From Rhizomys pruinosus (lineage: Eukaryota > Chordata > Mammalia > Rodentia > Spalacidae): DNA of 64,000 nucleotides. The translations under genes and the position numbers were made by a program. Location: contig VZQC01003076.1 of assembly GCA_009823505.1 (NCBI GenBank), forward strand, positions 1,695,114 to 1,759,113, read 5' to 3'. Position 1 is the stretch's first letter; each line of letters starts with the position of its first letter. The notes under the pieces were generated by a model. That model had not been told where the DNA came from. It did no database searches and saw only the letters and a list, made by a program, of their open reading frames with translations. Positions 23,055 through 34,592 of the stretch are shown here, piece by piece.

Positions 23055-24107
23055 AGGAAATGAACCCATTAAGGGAAAGGAGAGCCTCTGGGCAGGAGCA
23101 GGAATTCTTTTCAGGCAAAACACTAGGAGCTGTTTGGTGAGCCAAGATCCTTTAGAAATCATAGTTCTGGCCTAGAAGGGAGTGTCAGGATGGAGTCTAT
23201 ACTCCAAGGGAAAAAGAAGGAGCAGTGTTTGCAGACTGCAGAGTACAGAGAAGAAATGGCAGAAAGCCCTGAAAGGTGGATCTCCAAATGAACAAATTAT
23301 CAAATTCAGAGCTTTGACAAATCTGGAAATTATCTTGGTATGGTTCATAAACAAGTCCTAAAACTACAATAATAAAGTGAGGCACATTATATATTCAAGA
23401 TAAGATGCTACCAGCCTTACATAAACAGGTAAAAGCCTATGGATTGCTACATGTGTTTTGCAATTAGTCATCTAGTTCTCTGAGTTCTTACACTTGTAAG
23501 TGGTTCAAAACCTCTTGCCAAGTAGAGTCCTGGGCCGGGCAGAGATGTACTTGGGACAGAAGACAGAGGACAGCACCTGCGATCAGGTAGTGCCCAGCAG
23601 GTGATCGAAGCTACCAAGCCAAGACTCTGAGTGAATGTCGAGGAAGTAATGGGAAATGCTGGCTTGCTGGGCACTGAGACAGCTCGGTCTGAATCTGGCC
23701 GGGTATGCCTTGGGACAAGGCAGCTCTGAGCATCGCTTTCCTCTGAGGACCGAGCGTTGCGAGGGCCCAGTCTCAGTTTTCATGACTTAAATAAGGAAAT
23801 ACAAAATCTCCAGCCCCTCTCAGAGAAGCTATTTAGTATGGACTTCGATGAATAAAGCATAAAAAAAGCTTTCAAAAGGAGAAATCGGTAGCAATTCAAA
23901 AGAATAATACACGAGTGGCTACTAGGCCTCGCATGCAGATTTAGGAGGTAGAAATGATTGAGACCGAAGACTTAAGGGTTGCCACTCTGGAAGTAGAAAT
24001 TCTGCTGCTGCCGGCCTCAGAAGGTGTCCCTCGCCGACCGTGGGGAAGGAGAAGAAAACATTATGTGTCCAGGGACTGCTGCCACCTGCGGGCCTGGCAC
24101 AACTCAC
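23055..24107. other. Single-copy-looking DNA, intron or flank of the candidate exon
   Basis: No repeat recognised. GC content rises from about 23480. If the exon at 24108-24443 is real, this is the start of its downstream intron on the minus strand; TTTCTACTTCCAG read on the minus strand near 23990 would be a possible acceptor. Confidence 0.35.
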
Positions 24108-24443
24108 CCTCTGCACCAGCTTCTGATAATCTGCCTCTAGGCTGTCCTGTCTGTTGTCATCCAAGAACGTCTGGTGCCCCTGTGGCATTGTGGGAAGTGA
24201 GGCCATGGGGCCCAGGGCTTGAGCCTCCCCCACCAGCCCAGGGCCTCCTGGATTCCCCACAATCCTGGACTCGCCACCCTCCCCTGTCATTGGGCCCCGT
24301 GGGTGCCGACCCTTCCTCTCCTTGCCTGTCCTGAAGACTTCTTCTCAGCGCCCCAGGTTCTGGATCTGCTGGGCCCTTGCACAGTGAACCACCCCTCCTT
24401 TATGCCTCTTCTACCCTCCTTAGTCCAACTTCTTTCCTGTCCA
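24108..24443 (-). CDS. Candidate host exon with start codon, splice acceptor and donor (unknown gene)
   Basis: Read on the minus strand, a polypyrimidine tract with a branch-like CTAAC leads to TCTGCAG, and the exon would begin at 24443. After an in-frame stop (5' untranslated part), an ATG at 24290 opens 61 codons ending exactly at AGG followed by GTGAGT (24107-24102), a strong donor, in phase 0. The peptide begins MTGEGGESR, and its end (LDDNRQDSLEADYQKLVQR) is charged and helix-prone, possibly the start of a coiled coil. A second in-frame ATG lies at residue 29. The exon is GC-rich and free of repeats, unlike its surroundings. I do not recognise the protein. It could instead be an exon of a pseudogene or a chance open frame. 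Confidence 0.4.
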
Positions 24444-24979
24444 CTGCAGAGTTAGGGGGGAGGGGGAAGCCCTGGACAGCTCTCCCATAGTAGAGATGAG
24501 CATCAAACAAGTGGCCTGGCTGACTTCACTGAAAGGAGGAGGACTTCAGGTCTTCAGTCCTATGCTCTGTAAGGCTTCCAGGCCATCCTGCCTGTGATGA
24601 GTCCTTACAGAAGTCCTCCCAGCACGGGTTTCCTTGTCCACTGAGGTCCTGTCACCACAAGTAGATGGAATAGGTAATGTCCTTCTTTTGTTTTTGTTTG
24701 TGTGTTTTTCTTAGTTCAAGGTGATTTAATACTATTAGTACTGAGGAACATCAGCTAACCCCTAAGGATGATAGGAAAACTGTACACATTCATTCACTCT
24801 CATTCATTCATTCATTCTGTTTTCTGTTTCAAGGTCAAGGAGGGAGAAGCGATCCATTAGGTCAAGACATTTGTATAAAGGTTTGTTTTCATGCACCCCC
24901 AGGGCCTCCCGGCTTTCCCAAAGTGATCTTGCTCACAAAATATTAAATGGCACAAATTATATTTATATTAGTTTTGTTA
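24444..24979. other. No recognised feature; flank of candidate exon
   Basis: A C/T-rich tract with G-runs sits next to the candidate acceptor; further right is unremarkable DNA with a short (ATTC)n at about 24790-24817. Confidence 0.35.
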
Positions 24980-25205
24980 CTTTTTAATATTTTATCATTT
25001 TTATTTTCTATGTATAAGCATTTTACCTGCACGTGTGTAACTGTAACTGAGTCATGCATTGCCCACAGAGGTCAGAAGAAGGTATCAGATCCTCTGGAAC
25101 TGGAGTTAAGGACTGTTGTTAGCCACCATGTATGTGTTGGGAATTGAACCTGGGTCTTCTGCAAATCAGTCAGTATGCTGAATCAGTGAGCCATCTCCCC
25201 AGCCT
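24980..25205 (-). mobile_element. Older B2/B3 SINE, antisense
   Basis: The left end is T-rich; GTCAGAAGAAGGTATCAGATCCTCTGGAACTGGAGTTAAGG and GAGCCATCTCCCCAGCC identify it. It lacks the 18-bp duplication and has more changes than the neighbouring B2. Confidence 0.88.
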
Positions 25206-25223
25206 CAAGTTTTGTTTCTTTTT

Positions 25224-25455
25224 TTTTTTTAACTTTTTATTTATTTTTCTGTATGTGTATGAATGTACTGTCTGTATGCAGGTCTGTGCACCCATGTCGT
25301 ACAATGCCGCGGAGGTCAGAAGAGTGTGTCAGATTCCCCTGGAACTGGAGTTCTCCTGGAATTGGAGTTTCAGATGGTTCTCAGGCGCCATGTGGGTGCT
25401 GGAGATCGAACCTGGGTCCTCTGCAAGAGCAGTTGGTGCTCTTAACTGCTAGGCC
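25224..25455 (-). mobile_element. B2 SINE, antisense, with 17-bp target-site duplication
   Basis: Antisense B2 with the 18-bp duplication form. AAGTTTTGTTTCTTTTT lies at 25207-25223 and 25456-25472. The right end lacks the first B2 bases (ends at CTAGGCC), so it is slightly 5'-truncated. It inserted right beside the older SINE. Confidence 0.95.
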
Positions 25456-25472
25456 AAGTTTTGTTTCTTTTT

Positions 25473-26028
25473 AATGAATGCATGCTATGACCAGACTAGA
25501 CTGTCAGACTAGGCTTCAATACTGGCTATTGACTTCAACTGGCTTCTTGATTGAAACCAAACACTAGAGCATGAACAGAAAACTGGTAAAATCATGGGCT
25601 CAGGATAGAGATTCTCCTTCCCACAAAGACAAAGTTTTCTGGGCAGCACTAGGAGCATGGAACTGTCTGCCAAGGCTGACCCAGCAGAATGTACCTCTTT
25701 ACAGGAATCCAAAGAGTAATGCTTCCTAATGGGACGGAATGGGCAGGGCCAGGACCTTACCTGTTGGATATGAGAAAGAGAAAGAGAAGTACACAGGAAA
25801 AGACCCAATCTTCAGTAGGATTTGCAGGAGCAGGGCTGTTTCCATGATTAAAAAGCCTCCAGAATGTACTTTACATTTTCTCAATCTTCTTTCATTAGTT
25901 ATTTAAATTTGACTTGTTAGCAATACAATGTGGAAGTTGAAACTGAGTGAATCATTTGCATATCAGTATATGTATATTTGTGAAGATTCACAATATCTAG
26001 TAAATATACTAAAATATGTAGTTTTGTC
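25473..26028. other. No recognised feature
   Basis: Unrecognised DNA; the 99-codon minus-strand open frame at 25509-25808 shows no family motif. Confidence 0.3.
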
Positions 26029-26045
26029 AAAAGAATCTTCATTAC

Positions 26046-28782
26046 CATTTCATAGAACTCCATTGTGTACATGTACCACATTTTCTCTATCCACTCGTCA
26101 GTTGAGGGGCATCTGGTTCCAGCTTTTTGCTATTGTGAACAGAGGTGCAATAAATATAACTGTGCATGTATTTCTGCAGTAAGATGAGTCTTGTGGGTAT
26201 TTACCCAGGAGTGGTATGACTGGGTCAAATGGTAACATCATGAATTTCACAGGTAAATGGATGGAGCTAGAAGACATTATATTAAGTGAAGTAACACAGT
26301 CCCAGAAAAACAAATGATGAATGGTATCCCTCATATGTGGATGCTAGTGTCAATAACCCAGTTATAAATATTTTTTGTGGAGAAGACTGCATATTAAAAT
26401 AACAACAACAGAAAGACTGCATCAGAAATCTGACTGAAATGGTGAATTGGGAGGGATGGGGAGGGGTGGGAAGGGGACATGGGTGTATATTCGATTAATG
26501 CATATTTAATTGACGTGAGTTCAACAAGTATCCAATTTTTCCCAGACTCTGTCTACAGGTTACATGGTGTTTTAAGACTTAGTAAAAGTAAATATGTGTA
26601 TATTAAACAACATTGGTTTAAAGGTTCTGATAAAAATGGTAATGCACCTGAGTTAATTGGAAATATAAATTGTTGATGTCCACATTTGTTTTACTTAAAA
26701 TCTGTATAAAAGTAACTTTGGGATTGGCACATACAAATGTTTTCTATATTTTTTCTGTTGTACAGTATCACCTTGTAACATTCTCTTTTACCAGTAGGAT
26801 GATTTAACTTAAAAAATTAAGTTTGCTTCCCAAGTTAACCACATACAGTCACCCAAAACAGCATGGGTAAATTTGATGAAATCTGTGCCTTGATTCCAGC
26901 ATAGAGGTATGTGTAATACAACTGCCTTTTTGAGACCCATGGGTCAAAAAACAAAAACCTAAAATAAAAAAGGGGGATACAGATAGATATTAAACCTTTT
27001 TGTCAAAAACCTTGCAATTCAAATCTTAAAACTAACTATGGGAAAAGATTTGTATGTTCCAACAGGTCAAAATGTCACCAACTTAATGGCTGAGAAAGAA
27101 AAGATACAGCTTTGCATTGTGTAGGATGCACCAGGAAGTGCCAGAAGAAAGGTTGGCCCATCTGAACATTGAAAGGAAGAAAAGCCTCAGATTGCTACAG
27201 ACATCAAACCCCTCTGTGGATCCTACTTATGACAACTATTTATAATGAGTCGTAATGAAACTTACCTTCTAGGCACCGAAAAGTTTTAATACAAGAGACT
27301 TTCTTACCCCCCTTAAAACAAGGAGAAATATGATGATGATGAGGTCATTCTCTAACTGTAAATTGGAGCCAACCGTTATAGAGGTAATCTATAAAACTTG
27401 GGCTGGAGAGATGGCCTAGCGGTTAAGAGCGCCGACCGCTCTTACAGAGGACCCGGGTTCGATCCCCAGCACCCACATGGTGGCCAAGAACCGTCTGAAA
27501 CTCCAATTCCAGGAGAACTCCAGTTCCAGGGGAATCTGACGCCCTCTTCTGACCTCCGCGGCACTGCACGACACGGGTGCACAGACCTGCATACAGACAG
27601 TACATTGATACACATATAGAAATAAATAAAATTTAAAAAAGTTTAAAAAAACTGGTAAAACAGCCTTTTTTAATTGACTAATAGACATAGGAACTGTGAA
27701 AAGGATTATTCTCTATTCAGAACCAAATATAATACTAAAGTCTCCTTAAGCTATGCACTTAAGCAAAATATATTAATAAAAAAGAGCTCTGAAATCAGCA
27801 ATGGATTATTCTACCAAGGAGATGTTGGCCAGGGGATCCAAGCCCCTCCCCCCCAAAAAGGAAAGGCTTCTTGCCTGTAAACTGGGATATCTGCAAGAAG
27901 AGAGGTGATAAGGCCCTGCTGTCAAAGAAGACCTAATGTAAACATGGGAAAGATGTATTGAGACCACACTTGCAAGTGTACAGTTGGTCTCTGGAATACT
28001 GGAGAGTGTTACCAAAGGCCACTAAACCAATAAAGCAGATATAGGTCTCCTTGAGCCAAGCAAGACTCCTCTGTCAGCACTAGCTACACCTCACCTGCCT
28101 GGAAATACTGTGCAGCAGTGGCAGCCATATGTCTGTGTATCCCAAATCTAATTGGCTATTAGCTCTCTCCTTGGAGGAATAACCCACAGTTGATGTCACA
28201 AGCTTACATCCTCTAGTGGTTAGGAGATGTTATAAGCCACACTAAGACCCTGTCACATTTAACAGAAAAAATGTAATTCATGGATTAACATACCATCCAA
28301 ATATCGTGTCTATACCAAAGTAAACTACCATAACAATTAGTACTGTTTAAATACCTATTTATCTAATTGCTTGTGCTTCATTAGTAGGAATGAGAGGTTA
28401 TTCCTGGACAAACTGTCAGCCCATGAAAGGAAACAGCCAGAACTGACCAGAGTCCAAGAAAACAGCTCCAGAGAAAGTAGACTGTTTTGCTTCTCATCCA
28501 CCTGTGCCCCTTTTCTAAACCTAGGGAACAATCTGCGGAAGAGGGGGCATGGCAGAATGTAAGGGCTGTGATTGGGATGGATGGTGAAACTACAGCACTA
28601 TAGTCTGGACACTCATTTGATCAACTTGATTGAACATACAAGCCCCCCCAGCTGGTTGGTGGGACGCAAGGGCTGTGTGGGTTTGGGCACAACTGCTTGC
28701 AAATAGGTTTTACATGAAGGATGCTTGTACTCATAAATTATTACTTATTGTTAAAAAAAGAAAAAAATAAAGAAGTAATAAA
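26046..28782 (+). mobile_element. Twin-primed (5'-inverted) LINE-1, older subfamily
   Basis: 26046 to about 26231 is ORF2 3' sequence in inverted (minus) orientation. From about 26232 the element reads plus: the last ORF2 codons, then the same long 3' untranslated region as the 16-kb copy, with an A-rich tail to 28782. The two parts are nearly adjacent in the L1 map. The flanks carry AAAAGAATCTTCATTAC (26029-26045) and AAAAGAATCTTAATTAC (28783-28799), a 17-bp target duplication with one mismatch. The 3' region is clearly more diverged than the 8.8-kb and 16-kb pair and shares differences with the 62-kb copy. Confidence 0.95.
27400..27645 (+). mobile_element. B2 SINE, sense, inside the twin-primed L1
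   Basis: Full-length B2 with box A, box B, the 18-bp duplication and an A-rich tail. Comparison with the 16-kb L1 shows it split the 3' untranslated region after ATAAAACT; AAAAACTGG resumes after the tail, giving a short target duplication of about 6-7 bp that is visible. Confidence 0.93.
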
Positions 28783-28828
28783 AAAAGAATCTTAATTACT
28801 GACAAATTCTTCCAATTCATTAGAATTC

Positions 28829-29000
28829 ACTGGGGAATGTAGCTGAGTTGGTGGACAGTCAGACTTGCATGCTGAGACCTGGGTCTGAACCTCAGAACCC
28901 CTACAGCAGGCAAAATGGCAGAAGGATGAGAGAAGTTTAAGGCCAGCCTTGGCTACATAGAAAGTATAATGCCAGCTTGGGCTACATGAGACTATGTCTT
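28829..29000 (+). mobile_element. B4-like SINE (ID head plus B1-like tail)
   Basis: GGGGAATGTAGCTGAGTTGGTGGACAGTC followed by GACCTGGGTCTGAACCTCAG is an ID-type tRNA-Ala-derived head. TTAAGGCCAGCCTTGGCTACATAG and GGGCTACATGAGACTATGTCT form a B1-like tail. Confidence 0.8.
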
Positions 29001-29044
29001 GAAAAGAGTTTAAACGATAGAGCTCACTGATAATTGCTATGTTC

Positions 29045-29128
29045 CTATGGTCTACAGAGCAAGATCCAGGCCAGCTGAGACTAAAGGGAGACGCTGTCTC
29101 AAAAATACAAAAAAAAAAAAAAAATCTA
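29045..29128 (+). mobile_element. B1 SINE 3' half, sense
   Basis: GGTCTACAGAGCAAGATCCAGGCCAGCTGAGACTAAAGGGAGACGCTGTCTC followed by an A-tail of 15 or more; the 5' half is missing. Confidence 0.85.
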
Positions 29129-30715
29129 AGGTATGTCCCAAGGCCTTCCTCCTGTGTCTACCCTGCACCACATGCATAATTTTGGATAGGATTGGTTTTC
29201 TTGCTCTAATTTATTGTTATATAACACAATTAACTTTCAAAGGGAGCTTGTCCAAGCTGAGTTGTCCTTAGTTGGGTAAACCAACTACTAAACAGAGCTG
29301 GACACACCCTAGAGTCCATAGTCAGATGCAGAATAGGGGCCTGGCACCAGTGGAATGTGTTCTTTTTCCAAGGTCCTGTGCTGGGATGCAGGCAGCTTCT
29401 ACTTGCTGAGACTATCCTAGTGTCAGAGCAAGTAGGGGAGGGGCTTTGAGACCTACAACCAGGAGGAATGGTGTTCTACAGCCATGTGAGCACCAGTTCA
29501 GTGACCTGGTGTCCTGTCTACACCATGATTTCAGCCTGCGGACCCTCAGAGCATTCCCCTCAGCAAGCTCCTTGGGACCCTGAGCAGAGAGATGCATTCC
29601 TTTAAGCTGCTACATGCACAATCAGTTATTACAGAGCTAAACAAAGGCAATGCTGTGTACATGTTAACACACTTCAAATAAGTGTGGGCATTTAAAGATA
29701 AATGTACAGGGGTGCATCTGAAAAAGCAGGTGGAATTGCAGCTGGAATGATGCAGGACAGAAATAAGACAGGGAAAAATTAAACAATATTGAACATCTGG
29801 TCACAAACAAGTATATCAGTGATGGGGATTTTAAGCTAAAACTTTTGAGAAAATGGAAAGGAGAAAGTTCACCTTGGTTCTCCAGAACGTTCACTACTGA
29901 ATCAGATCAAAGAAAGAGGGAGGACTAAATGAACTCCCTCTGACTCTTGTTCTTAAGGCCTTTTGTGAACAGTACCTCCTCTTCCCAGAGGAGTGGAGCA
30001 AGTTCCTGTCTAAAAACAGAGAGAATTTGAACTGTTGTTAGGCAGGCCTTGCTACACATCCCTCAGTCCATTACCTCTATTTAGATTAGGAGATTCTGGC
30101 TTCGATCTCTGTTTTTACTCATCACCAAAATATCAGGAAAAAAAGGCTGAGTTCTTTATGTCTTCAGTTTTGAAGTTTCTTGGGCTATAAAAAATGTATA
30201 TAATACAAATTTACTGTCTTTCTCTTCTCACTCTGTCTTTCATTATGAATGCCTCAATCAAGAACCTAAAATGTTTAAAGGAAGTGTATTTTTCCTTTCC
30301 TACAATGACAAAGTGGTCTTTGTACCACATAGGAAAGCAGATTTTCTAGAGAATTAGAACCAACAAAAATAGTAGTTTCCTATGACAACAAAGTTAAAGA
30401 ATAGCATAATAAAATAATAAGGCAGGGAGGGAATAATAAAAGGAAATATATTCACTGTAAAACTATCATTCAGGAACGTGTCCCGAAATGAAACAAACCA
30501 AGACATATTTTCAGAAATAAAATGACACTTACACTGAATGATTTACTTCATGAAGAAAGGAAATAGTGAATGAAGTCGTCAGCAGGATGTATAGATAAAT
30601 TTAAAAAGACATAGTCTGAATGAATCATGTTTCAGTCACTTATGTTCTATCTGTTTTTTTCTTTCTCTTCTTAATCATCTCTTGTGCAACCAGTCCTTGT
30701 AACCTCTTCATCTGA
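29129..30715. other. No recognised feature
   Basis: About 1.6 kb without recognisable repeats or long open frames. Confidence 0.3.
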
Positions 30716-30840
30716 AGCCATGCTCAGTGATACAAGCCCATGGTCTTAGCCTTTCCAAGGCTGTGGCGTGAAGGACAAGAAGTGAAGGCTGTCCCAGGTT
30801 ATGGAGCAGTCTGAGATACATGAGACCTAAGAACAAACAT
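30716..30840 (+). mobile_element. Very old B1/B4-like SINE trace
   Basis: ACAAGCCCATGGTCTTAGCCTTTCCAAGGCTGTGGCGTGAAGGACAAGAAGTGAAGGCTGTCCCAGG follows the B1 plan with heavy divergence and ends in GAGATACATGAGACC. Confidence 0.4.
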
Positions 30841-31217
30841 CCAACATACAAACAAGTAATCTATGCAGTATGCTATTGTTGTGTACTCTGTCTCCTAACA
30901 GCACTCAACTATCTCAAGAATTGTATATAACAGGACCTTTCTGGGCTTTATAAACTTACATCATGATCACTTGGACCCATTTTTAGGTTACCTAGCTTCA
31001 ACTTGCACCCATCTTAGAAAAATAAGCAAGCTTCATCGCTATTGATGATGATGCCTCTTAAGATAGGTCAGGGTCATCATCAGGAGACAGCTGGAACAGG
31101 CATCCAATTTTATCTGAGTAATATATCAATTTTTCAACATTAAAAGTTATTGTCTTGGGCAGATATTCTCCAATATATGCTTACCAAGTTGCATATTACA
31201 ACAAATCGATCCATTTT
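30841..31217. other. No recognised feature
   Basis: Unrecognised AT-rich DNA. Confidence 0.3.
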
Positions 31218-31222
31218 AATTT

Positions 31223-31267
<45 letters not shown>

Positions 31268-31502
31268 ATTTTTAGTTATTTCTGTATGTGTATGAATGTA
31301 CTGTCTGCATGCAAGTTTGTGCACCCGTGTCGTGCAATGCCTCGGAGGTCAGAAGCGGGTGTCAGATTCCCCTGGAACTGGAGTTCTCCTGGAATTGGAG
31401 TTTCAGATGGTTCTCGGCCACCATGTAGGTGCTGGGGATCGAACCCGGGTCCTCTGTAAGAGCAGTCAGTGCTCTTAACCGCTAGGCCATCTCTCCAGCC
31501 CC
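31218..31502 (-). mobile_element. B2 SINE, antisense, with (ATTT)n-expanded tail
   Basis: The tail is an (ATTT)n run of about 11 units (31220-31265), followed by antisense B2 with the 18-bp duplication and ending CTCTCCAGCCCC. CCATTTTAATTTTT on the left and CCATTAATTTTT on the right form an imperfect target duplication. Confidence 0.93.
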
Positions 31503-32149
31503 ATTAATTTTTAAAATAATTCATGTTGACATACATCAATAAAGAAGTTCCAAAGGAGTATTGCTCATCTTTCTTTATATTAATAAGTGATTTAAAATAG
31601 TTCAAGATTATACCATTTTGCTTTCTATAAATGAAATGAGATTTAGAGATTATTATAAATCTTTTATTTCTCTCTCTTTTTTCATTCCCTTTAATTTTAT
31701 ATTTTTCTAACATATGCATATATGGAGATCGGGGATTTCCCAAGAACTCCTGAATCACAAGTACAGGCGGGATAAACAGGAACCCCCCCCAAAGAGTGTC
31801 CAAGTGGATTCTTTGGAGAAACTTCAGAATAGAAAGGGAACAGTGAGTTAGACTTCCAATAGAAAGACTAAAACTTAGACAACTCAACACTCCATAAGCA
31901 AGGAGAAAAAAAGAAAAACAAATCAATCAATCAAACAAAAAAGGCATCTGAAGGAGGCAAGCAAAGTAAGCTTTCAACACAGTGAAGAGGCATTTGGGAT
32001 TTGCACTGGAATACAGGCAAGGAGAAACTCATATGCGAGGGACATGAAGAAGAGACAACATGGGAAAGGTGCAGGATAATTCCAAACCAAGCTCTACCAA
32101 CCCTGTGGAAGACTCCTACAGTGGGATCCCCCTGGGGATGGCCTAGGAC
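31503..32149. other. Possible L1 sequence upstream of ORF1
   Basis: The right part (from about 31740) is A-rich with CAAAGAGTGTCCAAGTGGATT and AAACAAATCAATCAATCAAAC. It leads without a break into an L1 ORF1 fragment, so it may be L1 5' sequence, but no second copy in this window confirms that. Confidence 0.4.
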
Positions 32150-32637
32150 ACAGATATTAGCAGTACAATTGTGGACATACTCAAAGAAATCAAAGACTAT
32201 AAAGAGCAAGTCAGAGAACTTAGGAGAGAGAATGAAAAACTCAAGAAGGACCTAGAGAGAGAGAATGACAAACAGAAGGAAGTAGAAACACTGAAAAGAT
32301 CCCATGTTGAAAAAGATAAGGAAACCAACCAGAGAAGCAAAGAATTACAGAAAAAGATTGAGAAGCTCCAAAAGGAAGTGGAAATACTAAAGAAATCAGA
32401 AGAGGAAATGAAAAAGGAAATCAAACACTCATCCAATCAAGAGGAAGGGGCTGGAAAAAGCCTCAGAAGCAGAATGGAGGAAGCAGAACAAAGAATATCA
32501 GACCTGGAAGACAACACAGAACAACTAAAAACCTCAAGTAAAGATTATGAAAAATTTAAAAATACACAAAATTGGAACAACCAGGAACTGTGGGACACTA
32601 TGAAAAGATCAAACCTCTACATCATAGAAATAGAGTG
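32150..32637 (+). pseudogene. L1 ORF1 N-terminal fragment (coiled coil), cut by an LTR
   Basis: The open frame from 32171 gives a lysine/glutamate-rich heptad-type coiled coil of about 120 residues, then SKDYEKFKNTQNWNNQELW and MKRSNLYIIEIE, the same segment found at 16219-16330 in the young L1. The frame then runs into an unrelated LTR at 32638, so the 245-codon open frame is a chance fusion of L1 and LTR sequence. ORF1's RNA-binding and C-terminal domains are absent downstream. Confidence 0.88.
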
Positions 32638-32992
32638 TATTAGTCACTTTTCTGTTGCTGTGATAAAGCACCATGACCAAGGAACTTATAAAAGGAAGAG
32701 TTTATTTGAGCTTAAGATTGACGGTTCCAGGGAATTAGAGTCTATTGTGGTGGGAGGCGTGGTGGCTGGATCTGGAGCAGCAAACCGAGGGTCACATCTC
32801 AAAATGAGCACAGGAAGCAGAGAGAGCAACTGTAAACCACGAAGCTTGTTAAGCTCGCTAAGCCTGCCCCCAACAACGCACTTCCTCCAGCACAGCCACA
32901 CCTTCTAAGACCTCCAAAAACAGTGCCACCAACTGGAGACGAATGTCTGAATACTTACAGCCTATGGGGGACACTCATTCAAACCACCACAT
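32638..32992 (-). mobile_element. ORR1-like MaLR LTR, antisense
   Basis: Starts TGTATTAGTCACTTTTCTGTTGCTGTGATAAAGCACCATGACCAAGG and ends CCTATGGGGGACACTCATTCAAACCACCACA, the reverse complement of the rodent ORR1-type LTR. This identification is from memory of the family motif; the TG...CA ends fit. Confidence 0.8.
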
Positions 32993-33980
32993 TCCACTGC
33001 CTGGCCCCATAGGCTCCTGACCATATAAAATGCAAAATGCATTTAGTCCAACCTTAAAAGTCCCCACAGTCTTTACCAGTCTCAATGCCATTCAAAAGTC
33101 CACAGCCCAAAGTCTCCTCTGAGACTCAGGCCAATCTCCCAAACTGTAAGCTCCTGTAAAATCAAAAGAAAAATTACATACTCCCAACATACAGTGGAAC
33201 TGAATACACACTCCCATTCCAAAAGGGAGGAATAGAGGCATAGTGAGGAAATATTGGACCAAAACAAGACTGAAAACCAGCAGGGCAAACGCCAAGTCCA
33301 ATAGCTCCACATGCAACCTCAGGGACTTGACTTCCAAAGGGCTTAGATGGCTCCACTCTTCCAGCTTTGCTTGCAACATACATCTCTTTCTTAGGCTGGT
33401 ACCACAACCCATATGCAGCTCTCCTTGGCAAATATCTCACAGGTCTAGCATCTCGAAAGTCTTCTTGGGGTCTCCGCTGCCAACCAGGCTTCACATTCAC
33501 AGCTTCACGCAATGGCCTATCAGGGCCTTCTTTATTCAGGGACACCCCTGGAGCACTCTGCCTGACCTTGGCAGCTCTCTGAAACTGTGGAGGAAGAACT
33601 GATGTCCCCTTCACTCTTGCAAACTTCATGCCTCTAAAGCCAGCACCACGTGAATTAAATTGCCGAATCTGGCTGCAAGTTCAGGATGGAATCTCTCCTA
33701 CTTTAACCACATTTGCAATTTTTCTCTGCCCTGGACTTGCTGGAGGATTAGCTGGGTGTGGTCTTGCCCTGAAGGTACTGATTCTTTTGTTTACTTGTAA
33801 ATCTCCAGGCCTCTCCTTAATCACTTTAGTCTCCTTATGAAAGGGAGCCTCTCCTTCACATGCCTTGGCCACACCTTTAATCTTCCTAGTGTACTTTTCA
33901 GATCCAAACTGTACATTCTGCATTTCCTTCTGCCCCATTTGCTCACAAGGGAAAAGCTATCGATGATACAGTCTATCATA
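32993..33980 (-). mobile_element. MaLR internal region (ORR1-int-like), antisense, decayed
   Basis: Directly follows the antisense LTR with TTCCACTGCCTGGCCCCATAGG, the usual MaLR internal end, and continues for about 1 kb. Minus-strand open frames of 151 codons (33174-33629) and 85 codons (33681-33938) are proline/basic-rich relics without a retroviral enzyme motif. No opposite LTR is visible, so the element is truncated. Confidence 0.65.
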
Positions 33981-34039
33981 TTGCTCACTGGCCTCATGTA
34001 AAACATGATGTAATAAAGTGGCATGGGCAGAATTTATGT

Positions 34040-34044
<5 letters not shown>

Positions 34045-34075
<31 letters not shown>
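34045..34075 (+). repeat. (GT)n microsatellite
   Basis: GTGTGT run of about 14 units. Confidence 0.93.
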
Positions 34076-34076
<1 letters not shown>

Positions 34077-34447
34077 ACATAACACCAGAATTGAATCATT
34101 TGGTTGAGTAAAAGGGGACTAGCAAGATGGAGACGGAGAAGCAGGGAGGGTAGCATGGAGAGAATATTAGCACAGTGTATGTATGTACGAAAGTCATAAG
34201 GAAACCCACTATTTCATACACTAAGTAACAAAATTAATAAGAAGACATTAGCATGAGAAGGAGGGACAGAGAAAGAAGGGAGAGTTTTGGGAGAAGCCAG
34301 TGATATGAGCCCCAGACTTCCTGTACATCATGAGGTCTATTGTACTGACCAGCTTCTTGTGTTTTGTGAGCTTGAATATGGTTAGAATTTATGCCATTTA
34401 CTCTGTATTATTTTCTATAGCTATTCATGAGATTAATAAAATTTATT
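34076..34447. other. No recognised feature
   Basis: Unrecognised DNA between the GT repeat and the B1. Confidence 0.3.
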
Positions 34448-34592
34448 ATTTTTTTTATATAGGGTCTCCCTGTAGCCCCAGCTGGCCTGGAACTCAATGT
34501 ATAGACAGGGCTGGCTTCAAAGTCACATATATCTACCTTCCTCTACCTCCTGAGTGCTAGGATTAAAGGTGTGCATCACCACAGCCAGCTAC
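34448..34592 (-). mobile_element. B1 SINE, antisense
   Basis: TATAGGGTCTCCCTGTAGCCCCAGCTGGCCTGGAACTCA through GTGCTAGGATTAAAGGTGTGCATCACCAC. Confidence 0.93.

Noticed and set aside
23954..24455. Plus-strand 126- and 78-codon open frames at the GC-rich island
   Set aside because: Proline-rich shadows of a GC-rich region; the minus-strand exon has better splice evidence.
32171..32908. 245-codon open frame as a novel coiled-coil gene
   Set aside because: The first two thirds are L1 ORF1 and the rest is antisense LTR; the fusion is accidental.
33174..33629. 151-codon minus-strand open frame as a gene
   Set aside because: It lies in the MaLR internal region, has no enzyme motif and looks like a decayed relic.
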